DNA of 64,000 nucleotides from Hydnum rufescens UP504 (GCA_014904985.1 MU129046.1:38247-102246), one strand, 5' to 3'; counted from the stretch's first letter, positions 10,858 through 21,805 are shown. Notes: a model not told the origin generated them from the sequence alone. Numbers and translations are program-made.

Positions 10858-12695
10858 TAGTGTTGCCGCGACTTGGCTTAGCTTGACTTAGACTTGACTT
10901 CGGGCGACTCCGCACAACTTCCGTTTGACTTGACTTATCTCCAAAGTCAAGTCAAAAATAAGACTTGGCTTGGACTTGAAGTCGACTCAAGCCAATTTTG
11001 TATTAGATAATTACTTGGTAGCTTCTGATTGGTTGGTGCATTCAGTTGTGCATGACTGTTTTCTAGGCTTGACAGAATAACCCTAGTTACCACACACCTG
11101 GAACAATTTGCAAGCAAGGTCGTGGGCACCTGTGGCACCCTGTCTAGTATCTGAGTGATGATAAAATGTCCCAGAAAAGTTCTCTAGTCTTCATATGTTG
11201 CACCCCACCAGGGCTCTTCTATTAGATCAAGTAATTCTTCCCACTCCATAGGTTTGGCCTGGAGTTCAAGGATGGAACGCTTAGTTATTAGAATCCTGTA
11301 TAGTTTCTTGGGATGTACCAAGGCTCCTTTGAGCTCGAGGAGGAATTCTAGTTTATCTACTGCGGTAGCCTCCCAAGGGGCCAAGAGTGGTCCAAATACA
11401 TGGCAAGTCAGTACTTGAGAATTAATCTAATGCTTTGAATGAGGTATTTAGTCTCGTAACCAGACCAAGCTTATGCTTGGTCTGGGAAAATGGGGAGTTC
11501 CGAAGGCACGGGCATGAAGCTTCCGGTCTAGCCAATCACAAGAGGTTTTGACTGGTGCTTGCCACAGCTCCCAGTTGCTTCTGAGATGGGAATATTATTT
11601 CAACTAATTTTGATTTCCTGGTTCTTATCAGAGAGACTAATGCAGGATGGGCTGCAGAGACACTGGGTGACCAAATAGGCTCTTGGTCATTTTTTGGCTG
11701 GGAGATATCCATCTCATGAAGTTCCTATCAGGGCATGGATACTGAGTGGAGAGCACGTACCCAACTGGAGGTCACGGAAAATGCCGGTGAAAACTTTTTG
11801 TGATTGGCTGGAGTGGATGCTTCATGCCCGCGCCTTCGGAACTCCCCTTTCCACCAGACCGAGCATAGCTCCAGTCTGGTTACGAGACTACAAGGTATTG
11901 TGAAGGGGGGTGTGGATTCGGCAGTGTGCGGGTGTGGTCTGAGATGGATGGGGCAGCAAGACAGAGCCATGCATACATATTGAGAGGAATGGGCACATAG
12001 GGATTTAATCGAAGTAAAACAGTGCGCCTGGTGGGATGCCAGGTTGTTCACACATATGAATACTGACAGGGTGTACACTTCCAGGAGTGGTGACAGACTC
12101 CCTCAAGCTCAATCAAATGCAATATTCTTCCTCTGGTTGGTTGTCCGAGTGGCTCTGTGCTGGAGTGTGCTGTTCCTGTCATCCGGACCTACCGCCATGC
12201 CACCAATCAAAGTTTTCCATGAAATGAAGTTGCTCACAAAGTGGCTTGTTCCTCAGCATAAATTTGGCATTTGCAGAACCTCCATCAGTTCCAGTTTGAT
12301 GTACTGGTCTTTCTGAAATATTGAGCTTGAACAGAATATGTGCTGATATGGCATGGAAGTGGTTTGAATTGGGAAGTAATCCATTGCTGCTCAGAACCAT
12401 CTTGGAGATCCATGCTTGTGCCCCTAGCATTCAGAAGAGAGGTGAAAAAATACTCCTATGTAAATTTGAGGGCCAACCCAACCCAACCCACCAGAATGTG
12501 CAGTCTATATACTGTATCTACATAAACATGTGCCTATTATATTATTAGGACTTGAGCCGGCTTCAAGCTGAAGCCAAGTCGCCCAAAGTCAAGTCAAGTC
12601 ATTTGATTAGTAATCAAAGGACTTGACTTGACTTGGCTTAGAAGAGACTGGCTTCGGACTTGAGCCAACTTGAAGCCAAGTCCTTGGCAACACTA
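10858..12695 (+). mobile_element. hAT-like non-autonomous element, copy 2, complete (1838 bp)
   Basis: Termini are TAGTGTTGCC at 10858 and GGCAACACTA ending at 12695, each followed inward by a degenerate GACTTGGCTT-rich inverted repeat. An exact 8 bp duplication ACTGAAGG flanks the element at 10850-10857 and 12696-12703. The same host sequence occurs unoccupied at ~35617 and ~51643 as CTTCGTGGTCACCGAAGG. The 8 bp duplication and TAGTG terminus fit the hAT superfamily. No transposase is encoded, so movement would need another element. Confidence 0.8.
11449..11890. mobile_element. 442 bp foldback MITE nested in hAT-like copy 2
   Basis: This is the mirror copy of 9807-10248 with the same TAGTCTCG...CGAGACTA termini. 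Its presence at the same internal position in both host elements shows that it inserted before the host element was duplicated. Confidence 0.75.
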
Positions 12696-12703
12696 ACTGA
12701 AGG
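12696..12703. repeat. Right target-site duplication of hAT-like copy 2
   Basis: ACTGAAGG directly follows the element terminus and matches 10850-10857 exactly. Host sequence GGATATGTGTGGCAGTGCG resumes, as in units B and C. Confidence 0.85.
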
Positions 12704-13260
12704 GGATATGTGTGGCAGTGCGAAAATTAGATCCCTTCACGTGGTTGTGAGGCCATCAAAGACTCAACTCACTCATGTGCCATTAGGGGCAATGAGAACC
12801 CTGGCGAAAAGCCATTCACTCCTCCCTTTTGTATACCCATCATTCTCAGCATCTAACGCTTATGTCAGCAACTTGAACAACCAATGCCTGCTCAAAGACT
12901 GGCAACTACGATGGGTGAACGATCCCCTGCAAAACTGCTCACAGAGTACTCTATTTGCAACATCAACCCCCCACTTCTGTGTCTTAGCAAACTATTCAAA
13001 TCACTCTCACGAAAATCGTTCAGCAGACTAGTCCAATGCCATATAGGGCACGCCTTCATAGGCCAATACTATGAATGATTCGTACCAGACGAAAGCACAA
13101 TGTGCTGCTGTGGGGAATGCCTCAAAACATGAACCCACATCCTCCAAGACTGTCCCCTGTACGACGACTGGAGACCCCTACTCCTGGACTCAAATAACGA
13201 TTCCCTGAGACACAAGACTATCTGCTGATGAAGGTTGCTTCCAATCTCAGTTACGATCCC
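12704..13260 (+). pseudogene. Retroelement RNase H C-terminal remnant, unit A
   Basis: The coding remnant includes LLKDWQLRW-type, HAFIGQYY-type and C-x-C-x(n)-H-x(4)-C-type segments when compared with copies at 35640 and 57416. The pattern (TGHAFIG-YY-RFVP, then C-C-GE, then HIL-DCPLY) is the zinc-knuckle tail after the RNase H domain in basidiomycete non-LTR-retrotransposon-derived proteins. In this copy several codons have become stops and most CG dinucleotides seen in units B and C are TG or CA. It lies ~600 bp upstream of the four-helix/TPR gene. The intervening 13260-13860 holds only the conserved upstream region, including a CTTTCTTCC/CCTCGCA repeat tract near 13790-13840. Confidence 0.6.
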
Positions 13261-13860
13261 ATCAACGAAAGTGCGAAGTGGACACCATGTAAATGAGGCC
13301 TCCATTTGGTATTGGGTGCGGTATCTCAGGTCAAAGGGTCTGGAGGCCTGCGGTCATGGACGTCTTCTCTATTTTCATTTTCTCTTCAGTACATGGCATC
13401 CCTCGGGTGCAGCCGGTCGTTGCAAGCTAGATATCGAAATATTCATCATCATTCATCACTCATGTGCCAGAATAAGGTCCAGGACCTCGAAGAGAACAGT
13501 TAGTGATGTTCCCGACGAAACCTCCCAAATCTTTCACTCACACTTAAAAGTTTCCGTCCAGGTGAAGTCCTATTCCGCATTATGGATTTGGAACACATGG
13601 GCTTGAATGACCTTTCATACTGAGTCCCCAGTGTCAACATCATCGGCTTTATTGGCTAATATGCATTTCATTTGGTTCCTGTGACTTGGGGCGTGCATTA
13701 ATTTTTTGGAGCTGAGCAGGCGCTCAAAGAATTTGAATACACTATGTGCTGAATGGGGTAATAGGTTGACTTCCCTCACACCACCTTGCATTGCCTCGCA
13801 CTGCCTCGCACTTTCTTCCATCGCCTCACAACCCCCCCTCTCTCAAGCGCACCACATCCC

Positions 13861-16650
13861 ATGCCCTCCAGAAGATTCTTTTCACCCAGAAGACGTAACG
13901 TCCAGTTATCGTTACCCCCATCCAATGATTCCTCTCCTAACGGAGCATCCACTTCCACCATTCGACGTACTATTGCAACTGCGCCTCAACCAGTATACCC
14001 AGATTACCTCAACGACACCACTGGCCGAGGATGGGATGCCACTCTCATTATATCTTCCATGATCCGTGATATCCGACTTCTTCCACCCACCCTTTCTGGT
14101 CCACTTGCCCAAGTTTTCGATATCATATCAGAGGTGATCGAGGCAGTTCAAACCATGCAGGATGGGAGAGATAGATGCACACAGCTCATGGTTCGGGTCA
14201 CAAGGTTTCTCGAGACCTTGGTGGATGCGTTGAAGGGGAAGAACATCGATGATATGAGAATCGCCTCAAGTTTACATATTTTAACATGGTAAGCATTCCA
14301 ATTGGCATGCACAATCTCTACAGTGAAATATATCTCTTGCGGGTATAGTAACTTGATGGCAATCCACATTGACACAACACGATGGTCCTATTTGAATGTT
14401 GTGGAGCGGTATCTCCAGCGGGATAAAATCATGAATGCGATATCGATGCATGGAGAGAATCTGACTGATTGCCTGCACACATTCCAAGTGAGTGTGTATT
14501 CAATAGGCACATTCTCACTTCATGCCAGTGAGCTGACGTTATCGTAAAGATCGTGACATTGATGACAGCATCCAACCCTCCGGACAGACTAGAGATAATC
14601 ACATCTCTGGGCCCACTTGTCTCAGCAAGACCGCTGGCACTGTCTGAAAACACAGTCATGAGTGATTTGTGGCAGGCGGCAGCTGTTTTATTGGATGATA
14701 ACCAACCCCATTTTCAGGGTTCAATTGTTGCAGTGGGACTGCGTGACTTCTTCGAACATCCGACAGTGTTTGAGCAGATCGGGGTGGCTGTGCAAGGATG
14801 ACTGGAGGAGATGGGGTTACAGGCTGCCTCGACACCACTGGGCTCAAGGTAATTGCCATTGTTGGTTCAATGTACCAATCAGAGATTGATGAAGACGAAA
14901 CAGACATGCGGAAATGACTGGACTGCAAACTGGCTACGACTGTGGTGTTTTATATCTCTCAAGCCAGATCTGGGAGCTCATGGTGGAAGTCCGCTGTGTC
15001 TTGCCACATATTTCGGTTCGCACAGATATCGAAGGGCAGGTTGTGGGATGGAGAACTCACCAGCAGCCGACTGGGGACCCGACACGTCAACTTCATGAAA
15101 CAGTTATGGTGGCATTGCAGCTCCTGAATGAACTGCTTGATGTCGGGGAAATCAAATTCAATTTGGCTATGCTGGCAGGAAAAATGGATGATCTGTCCAT
15201 GAATTTGAATGATCTGGGTCTTTGGGATGAGGCCTTTGAGGTACAGGCTACGGTAGTAGTACTATACCGCACCGGAGGGGACAAATCATATCTTTCTGTC
15301 GCTCTTGCTAGCCCCTCCATTCGTCTTTCGAAATTTGGCCGTCATGGAGAGGCACTCAGGGCAAGTGAGGAGGCATTGAGTATTCATCGTCCACTAGCTG
15401 CAGATCGCCCCGAAGTATTCTGCCCACATCTCGCTCATTCTCTTAACAACCTCTCCATTGATCTTTCAAAATTTGGCCATCATGAAGAGGCCCTCAAGGC
15501 AAATGAGGAGGCCTTGGCCATTGGTCACTCACTGGCCGCAGATCAACCCAAAGTGTTCCGCCCAGATCTTGCTCATTCTCTTAACAACCTCTGCACTAAG
15601 CTTCTGAAATTTGGCCGACGTGAAGAGGCGCTCAAGGCAAATGAGGAGGCCTTGGGTATTTATCGCTCACTAGCCACAGATCAACCTGAGGTGTTCCGCC
15701 CAGATATCGCTCGTTCTCTTAACAACCTCTCCATTGATCTTTCGAAATTTGGCCGATGTGAAGAGGCGCTCAAGGCAAATGAGGACGCCTTGGGGATTTA
15801 TCGCTCACTAGCCACAGATCAACCTGAAGTATTCTGCCCAGATATCGCTCATTCTCTTGGCAACCTCTCCATTACGCTTTCGGAGTTTGGCCAACATGAA
15901 GAGGCGCTCAAGGCAAATGAGGAGGCCTTGGGCATTTGGCGCTCACTAGCCACAGATCAACCCGAAGTATTCTGCCCAGATCTCGCTCATTTTCTTAATG
16001 ACCTCTCCATTGATCTTTCGAAATTTGGCCGGGATGAAGAGGCGCTCAAGGCAAATGAGGAGGCCTTGAGCATTTGGCACTCACTAGCCACAGCTCCACC
16101 CAAGGTATTCTGCCCCGATCTTGCTTGCTCTCTTAACAACCTCTCCATTGATCTTTCAAAATTTGGCCGCAATGAAGAGGTGCTCAAGGCAAATGAGGAG
16201 ACCTTGGGCATTTATTGCTCACTAGCCACAGATCAACCTGAAGTATTCCATCCAGATCTCGCTCATTCTCTTAACACCCTTTCCAATTGTCTTTCGAAAC
16301 TTGGCCGGGATGAAGAGGCCCTCAAGGCAAATGAGGAGGCCTTGGGCATTTTTCGCTTCCTAGCTGCAGATTGCCCCAAAGTATTCCTCCCAAATCTTGC
16401 ACATTCGCTTAACAAATGCTCCATTCATGTTTCAAAATTTCGCTGCGATGAAGAGGCTCTCAAGGCAAATGAGGAGGCCTTGACCATTTATCGCTTACTA
16501 GCCGCAGATTGCCCTGACATATTCCACCTAGATCTCGCTGATTCTCTTAACTACCACTCCAATTATCTTTCCAAATTTGGCTGTGATCAAGAGGCCCTAA
16601 AGGCAACTCAGGAGGTCCTGGAAATTTGTCACTCACTAGCCACAGATTGA
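13861..16650 (+). pseudogene. Four-helix (MLKL/HeLo-like) plus TPR-array protein, unit A, with nonsense codon
   Basis: Exons: 13861-14288, 14349-14487, 14550-~14650 and onward, and 14964-16650. The N-terminal ~90 residues are basic and Pro/Ser rich. Then comes a four-helix region (CTQLMVRVTRFLETLVDALK; YLQRDKIMNAISMH; ENLTDCLHTFQ) like the MLKL N-terminal/HeLo-like domains of fungal receptors. The ~578-residue ORF from 14914 carries about ten TPR-type repeats of 46 residues (138 bp), core FGRxEEALKANEEAL and SLATDQPEVF. Compared with units B and C, a CGA is TGA at 14799-14801, in frame, and the donor of a ~60 nt intron after ENT has changed from GTGAGT to GTCATG. The TPR frame itself is intact, so it could be expressed from a later ATG, but the fusion is likely dead. 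No NB-ARC domain lies between the two parts. Confidence 0.75.
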
Positions 16651-17774
16651 TCTAATGTATTCTCGACCTTGCTCATTCTCTTAACCTCCCTATTGACCTT
16701 TGAACATTTCTCCATGATGAAGAGGCCCTAAAGGCAAATGAGGAGGCCTTAAGCATTTGTCACACACTAAAATAACTAATACTGGCGCCTGATGTACATG
16801 TGAGGAAATACTAGTGAAATGTATTGGTGGTTACGGAGGGGAGGCTGCAGTGTCTCAACTCATCTTGTTCGTTTTAGACACTGACATCTGCAGAAATCCA
16901 TTTACAACAGAGCTAAACTCAAGCAGATGATGGTGGATGGGCAAGGAGTCAAGGAAGAATGCTGGTGAAAACATTCCAGGGTGGGAGAACTGAAGCCCAA
17001 GGCAGAGTGGTGCAACCTCGTGGCTGAGCAGGCATGATTCCAATTTTCTTTTTTGTGTGGGAAAGTTGTTTGCAACCTACGGGAAATATCATCAATTCTC
17101 CAAGACGACATGATTTACTATACGTGGGGATGCAGGCAGCTCTAAAACTGAACGATATCGATCATTCAATGCCTGTCTTCTCATCCCTTGTCATCAGAAC
17201 AATGTAATAGGGCGTGATTATGGGGGGTCCTTCTAGTTAGTGAGAACATCATGCACTGCTCGCATCACGGTATTATTCAGTCCTACACAATAAGTCAGAA
17301 GGACAAATCCTCATCACAGCCAGGCTCATCCTTGGAGAAAATCAACTGCAATGCCTTGGAACCAACTTGAGGATAATTGGATAGAGGACCAATGGCATGC
17401 CCAATGAGAAACACCAAATGCTCGAGAGCTCATGGCTTCCCCGTGGCTTAGCTTTATGTGCCGCAAATTCCTCATCAATACAAACCAATCCTCGAGTCCA
17501 TCTCATCCCATCCATCCGCCCCAGATCCAACACAAGCCTTACCTACGTTTGCCGACATCTTGGCAAATGCAGGTGGGTACCCAATTAGGATCATTTTACG
17601 TCACGGGAGATTCAAACCTAGTGTCGGGCTTGAGATCATCAGTGTACACCCAGCCGAATTCATGTACATCATCTGAACCTATGCATTCCCTTTCCTTCCT
17701 GATCCTTTGACCTCATTAATGATCTTCCACTGTTGGTAGTGCCCAATCCTCGTCCCTGGTGGGATAGATGCCTC
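16651..17774. other. Conserved 3' flank of TPR gene, shared with unit B
   Basis: After the TPR stop, a decayed repeat (16660-16770) is followed by sequence nearly identical to 42734-43850. Small frames such as 17458-17676 (HPSAPDPTQALPTF) persist in both copies but do not match a family I know; they could be coding or conserved only because the duplication is recent. No confident gene. Confidence 0.4.
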
Positions 17775-18690
17775 CTACAAGAAACTAGGCATCCTTGTAT
17801 CATCCGAGTCTAACGAAGTTTGCACCTGTGCATCGGCTGCCACCATAATTTTCACAGGCATGCCCAGATTGCCAACGGCCACAGGCCCCCGCCTCACTGG
17901 AAAAGCAATCTGCGACAAGCATCTGCGGAACGGAATGTGCATCATATATTGCGCTGGCCAGCACACCACGTGCCCAATTTGCCACCCAACCTGAGGTGTA
18001 GATACTTCGGAAAGGCCCACCAGATACGCCATGCACTCTCCCAGAGACATTTGATGCACAGGCAACGGAGGAATCATACAATCTGCCTGTAATCCTGCTT
18101 GTGTGAAGAGCAAGGTGGTGACAGAATGAGGAGACACAGAATAGGCCGATCCGTATCCCAATGACGTGACAATCGACTCCATCCTTTGTGTCTTGCTCTC
18201 ACCTATCCTCCCCGCTTGATCACGCTCATCCAGCATATTAATATTATGTGCAATGGTATGATCGGGGGACAAGGAAGATCACAGTGATCACAGAAATTGA
18301 ATAGAAATCGTCTTGGTGTACCATGAGGTGGATCTTCGGCGAGAATTCGGGACTGTTGGTATAATTGTCAAGGAGGGAGGATAGGATGAGGTCCATCGGG
18401 GCCACAGGTAAATTAACCAGTTTTCCAAGCTCTGTTGCTGTAAAGGAAACTTGGGACGACCCACATCTTCAGACAACATCTACATGCCCAATGCATGAAG
18501 AGTTAGTTGAGCTAGTCTGTGACTTCCACACATATATCAAGAGGTAATCGGTCAGCTAGTAAGAGTCATGCAACGTCGAGAAGGACATGGCCATGAGCAA
18601 TTAAAGTGATATGTGTAGTAATGCCGGGTGTTCTAAAAGTGACAATGAGGAGCTCGGTGCCATCTTCTGTAGTCCACTTGCTGTGCCCAT
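17775..18690 (-). pseudogene. ARH1-like NADPH:adrenodoxin oxidoreductase, unit A copy 1
   Basis: Minus-strand fragments in order match adrenodoxin/ferredoxin reductase. There is a second Rossmann segment (THITLIAHGHVLLDVA-like, ~18640), a short match to SSIRHxDxVSRxG (~18480) and an ESIVTSLGY segment (~18180). The C-terminal segment YTSGWVANWARGVLASAIYD (~17990) corresponds to the family's SGWxxxGxxGVLASTMxD motif. The segments fall in different frames with stops between them and the N-terminal FAD-binding part is absent, so it is a relic. The intact enzyme is mitochondrial and feeds electrons for Fe-S cluster and heme A synthesis; no such activity is expected here. The same relic is in unit B (43858-44720). 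Confidence 0.6.
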
Positions 18691-18925
18691 TAATGTCGTC
18701 AAGAACACCAACAAGATGAGCTGCTCTTGAAATCTCACTGTCGAGTGAATGAGAGCTCTTGTCCTGGTTGAAATTTTTCTGTGCGAATGTGAGTTAAGAT
18801 GTGAGAACATTGGGCCAGAAATGATGCTGATAGACAACAGTGCAAGTTTTAGAAAGAGCTTTCTTGACCATTGGATCATTTACATAGTTAGAGTATAGTT
18901 GGGATTGGATCAGAGCTTACGATTT

Positions 18926-19279
18926 TCAATTGCCCATCGGTCTCTTCGGGAGATCAGAACCACTCCCCATTTCCTCTAGGAGCATCTTTTCGACAAGACA
19001 GAGGGCTTCAGAAGTGAGTTTCTGGCCTGAACTATCCATGAGGGCCTTGACATCTTTCAGGGCGTCGCGCCAGCCACATTCTGAAAAACGACTTGAGAGG
19101 TTGATGAGTGAGCGATGGGAAGCCATGGTGAAAACACCATTCAATCCATTGCTAGAGGGACAGCTACAGAGTTTCATGCGTGAACCAAGTAGAAGATTCA
19201 AGAGTATTGAGACATGTCTGGATGGAAATTGCCACACACACCAACATCCTGACGCTGATACCGAACCAGCTCGCTGCAC
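18926..19279 (-). CDS. Small conserved ORF overlapping the nuclease-like gene start
   Basis: This is a 117-residue frame ending in MASHRSLINLSSRFSECGWR and a helical segment DALKDVKALMDSSGQKLTSE. The opposite strand is also fully open for 117 codons, so strand assignment is uncertain. Unit B has a related frame at 44956-45246 that diverges after a frameshift, which argues against strong selection. It may be an upstream exon of the ARH1-like relic. No domain recognised. Confidence 0.25.
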   Translation of the reverse strand: MQRAGSVSASGCWCVWQFPSRHVSILLNLLLGSRMKLCSCPSSNGLNGVFTMASHRSLINLSSRFSECGWRDALKDVKALMDSSGQKLTSEALCLVEKMLLEEMGSGSDLPKRPMGN

Positions 19280-20158
19280 CTGAAATCTATAGTCCTATGT
19301 TTCCCATATCCAAACTCCCTTGGCACTTTCAATCTCATTTGAGGCTCACTCAGTTTCGACAGGCGAACTCCATTCCGCATCTAACCTTCACTGTCACTTA
19401 TAAGACTCCAAAGGATACCCCTGTGACGACCACATTCCACACTCTACAAACATTTCAGTCTTACTTCCACGGGTGGATCTTTACGAACCCTGTCACCAAT
19501 GTTATGATTTCCCCTGCAGAGATGACCCATGCAACCATCGACTCTACAATCATCTACCTGGCAAAGCACCCCTTATATTCTGCTCACAAACAAGGTGCCC
19601 TCCACTATAAAATCTCTGACAAGGCCTTTGAGGAGAGGGCAATCAAAACTATTGAATGTCACCTCCTTCTTCGTGGTATTTGGCGATTTGTGGGAAAAGA
19701 CCCTGCTAGACAAGATGGCTGGCGATTTCTCATTGGGGAGACTGATATTGCAGAGTGGGACGGCGTTTGGGAAGGCCCTGACAAGCACATTTATTTCCTA
19801 GAGATGAAGGATTTTGTTGATGCTGTGAGTCCTCGATTTGATATCTCTTCCATACTCATACAGATATAAATATATATAGGACAAAATTGCTCAAGTCAAT
19901 CAGAAGCTTGAAAAGAGCCTCAAGTTTTTCGGGAAGAGCACTCAACTGGCGAGTGTCTATGTTGCTGAGAAGTATTGGTCAACAGAGTCGGGTGTCATTG
20001 ATCTCCCGCAAACACTGGGCTTTGGAATTGTGGAGGAAAACAGGACTGACCTCGCAGTCAAAGATCCAGTTGGGGGGCTTTGAGTTGGGCACAATAACAG
20101 CAAGAAAGTCATGGTGGAAGGCAAGAAATGGGGGCGACCACGGAAAGCGAAGCCATGA
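19180..20158 (+). CDS. PD-(D/E)XK nuclease-like protein with AT-hook-like C-terminus, unit A
   Basis: Exon 1 is 19180-19824. A GTGAGT donor at 19825 and a TATATAG acceptor before 19880 join it in frame to exon 2. The centre reads GETDIAEWDGVWEG followed by IYFLEMK, i.e. E...D-G-V-x(~12)-E-x-K, the signature of PD-(D/E)XK (restriction-endonuclease-fold) nucleases. The unit B copy keeps WDGI and ETK. Exon 2 is helical (KIAQVNQKLEKSLKFFGKS). After a TGA at 20081-20083 next to a run of six G, the same frame continues to KKWGRPRKAKP and a stop at 20158. The run is five G in unit B, so an indel or sequencing error is plausible. GRPRK resembles an AT-hook core. Similar nuclease folds occur in fungal effector and conflict systems; the actual role is unknown. 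Confidence 0.55.
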
Positions 20159-20379
20159 AGAAGTGCCTTCTAGATATAGATGTTGGTGACTTGTAGCTAT
20201 TTTCTTGTTATTTCTTGTTATTTCTCCAATCCAAATTGCACTTGTAATAGTTCCCTATACATGTTGTCTGCTGTATTGAGATCATACATAATGGTACAAC
20301 AGGAAGACAAGGAAGATTGTGGTGATCAGAGAAATCAAATAGGAAGTGTCTTCAGTGTACTTTGAGGTGAATCTTTAGG

Positions 20380-20740
20380 ACCTTTGGAAAGAAGGGTGAG
20401 AATTCAGGATTCTTGGCATGATAGTCCTGGCAAGGAGAGATTTAGGAAGAGATGGGGTTGATTGAGGCTGCAGGTAAATTAAGCAGTTCACAAAGCCCCT
20501 TTGATTTAAAGGAAACTTGGGATGGCCCATGTCTTGAGAGATGATATCAATATGCCGAATAGACGAAGACTTGCTCCCGTCTATAACTTCCACAGGTATA
20601 TCAAGAGGCGATAGCTTGTCAGCATTGGATAGTAAGAGTTGTGCAACGTTGAGAGAGGTATTGGCATGACCAATTAATGTGATGTATGTAAAGGTAGATA
20701 GTGGAGGTGGCGGTGGACTAGGTGGGTGGCCAGTGTCTTA
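20380..20740 (-). pseudogene. ARH1-like fragment, unit A copy 2
   Basis: The minus-strand frame includes SSSIRHIDIISQDMGHPKF and a downstream CLIYLQPQSTPSLPKSL, parallel to the reductase segment RHVxxVxRRGPxQxxFTxKELR. A better preserved counterpart in unit B (47585-48000) begins with ITLVGDANTSLDVARLLL, the NADPH-binding Rossmann turn. Only the middle of the enzyme is present. The fragment ends against the 3' end of the nuclease-like gene. Confidence 0.5.
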
Positions 20741-21219
20741 ACTATGCACCCTTCCAAGGAATGACTACACGGTCACATGAGCTGCAGTGAACACCTGACT
20801 GTCGATTTTAGGAGATCATCACCTTGATGGACTCCATCTCATCGCGGTATCCCCTGGAGGCAGTTCTCCATCGCATAGCACTGGCCCAAAATAATGACGA
20901 TAAGAAAGACCCGAGTACCCCACAAAGTCTAGATCCTCTCACCTGGTGGAAGCCCATTGGATCATTGGAGAACACCGCATGGTTTACGTATATGCCTGCG
21001 GAGAAGACCTAAGATGGAAGAGTGATATTTTGGTGACAGCATTTCAGAACAAAGACAACGCAACAAACCTGAGGGTCAAGGCACCCATAATATCCAGCAT
21101 CATACCCTAGGGTATACCAGGGCCGCAGAAGCACGATTCCTCAGAAACGGAAGGTGACTTATCATGGAGGAATGACAATTTCAAACCACAGCCCTCCAAC
21201 GATATGCCCAAAACAGCCT
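20741..21219. other. Inter-gene region shared with the unit B inverted block
   Basis: Sequence at 20815-21010 has a reverse-complement counterpart at 46127-46330 and 47304-47480. A 62-residue plus-strand frame (20824-21012) is mirrored there, but with frameshifts, so coding status is doubtful. No other feature. Confidence 0.35.
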
Positions 21220-21805
21220 GGCCTTGTTGCCTGTCTTCGCAAGATATTTCCCTCATATCACACCATAATTTGCTATAATCCACTTGGCCTAAAAAACCCT
21301 CTTGAGATGCTGATTTTCTGTTTTGTGGTCACGATGAAGATGATAACGAACCATTAAATTTCTCGCTATGGACTTTCAAGGCGAAAGGGCCGAAGAAGAG
21401 TTATGTTAACATAGCAACTGGGAATAAAGTAATCAGCCAATCTATCTTTGGCATAAGAACAAGAACTCCAATAGATATTGTGATGGGGCACATACAGTAC
21501 ATTTTGATGAGTTTCTCGAGCCCAAGCAAAACAAAGCAACGATTTGTGACATACAGTCATGCAGTATAGCAGCATACATCAAAGAGAAACTTGGAATCAT
21601 CACGGCCATCATGGCGGATGTCTGAGCAGGTTTCTGATTTTCGGATCGTGGGGCGCTGTGTCAAGCATCCTGGGGTGACCAACCAGGAAGCATCATGCTG
21701 TCGCCTCCCAATATCCTACGCTCCAAGGCATGGTATTTGGAGATTGCGTGATGCTCAATGTCTTCAGGGAGTAGGCCATCACTGGTGGGGCATAGACAAG
21801 GTGAT
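21220..21805. repeat. Direct repeat, left copy
   Basis: It matches 22927-23540, from CCTTGTTGCCTGTCTTC to the TCTTCAGGGAGTAGG region; the right copy carries an extra TTGTCACCAAGAGAAAAG-type segment. Both are related to 45400-45960 in reverse complement. It contains part of the unrecognised minus-strand gene family. Confidence 0.65.

Larger units (their letters stand above)
9259..12434. repeat. ~3.2 kb near-perfect palindrome
   Basis: Arms 9259-10839 and 10858-12434 are inverted copies around a centre near 10848, with an 18 bp spacer. Paired landmarks are 9807-10248 with 11449-11890, and GGCAACACTA at 10830-10839 with TAGTGTTGCC at 10858-10867. Differences are few, for example a 5 bp indel near 9355 in the left arm. 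The structure arises from two copies of one transposon inserted head to head. Confidence 0.9.

Noticed and set aside
10559..11138. 63-residue frames at 10559-10750 and 10947-11138
   Set aside because: They are mirror copies inside the hAT-like palindrome without a recognisable domain, and extend into the AAGTCAAGTC low-complexity terminus.
14300..15400. NB-ARC/NACHT NTPase between the four-helix and TPR parts, as expected for an NLR
   Set aside because: No P-loop (GxxxxGKS/T) or Walker B motif is present in any of the three TPR genes; the parts are joined by about 120 residues of helical sequence only.
18930..19283. 117-residue plus-strand frame exactly opposite the 18926-19279 frame
   Set aside because: Both strands are open over the same stretch and neither keeps its frame in unit B, so this one is not listed as a gene.
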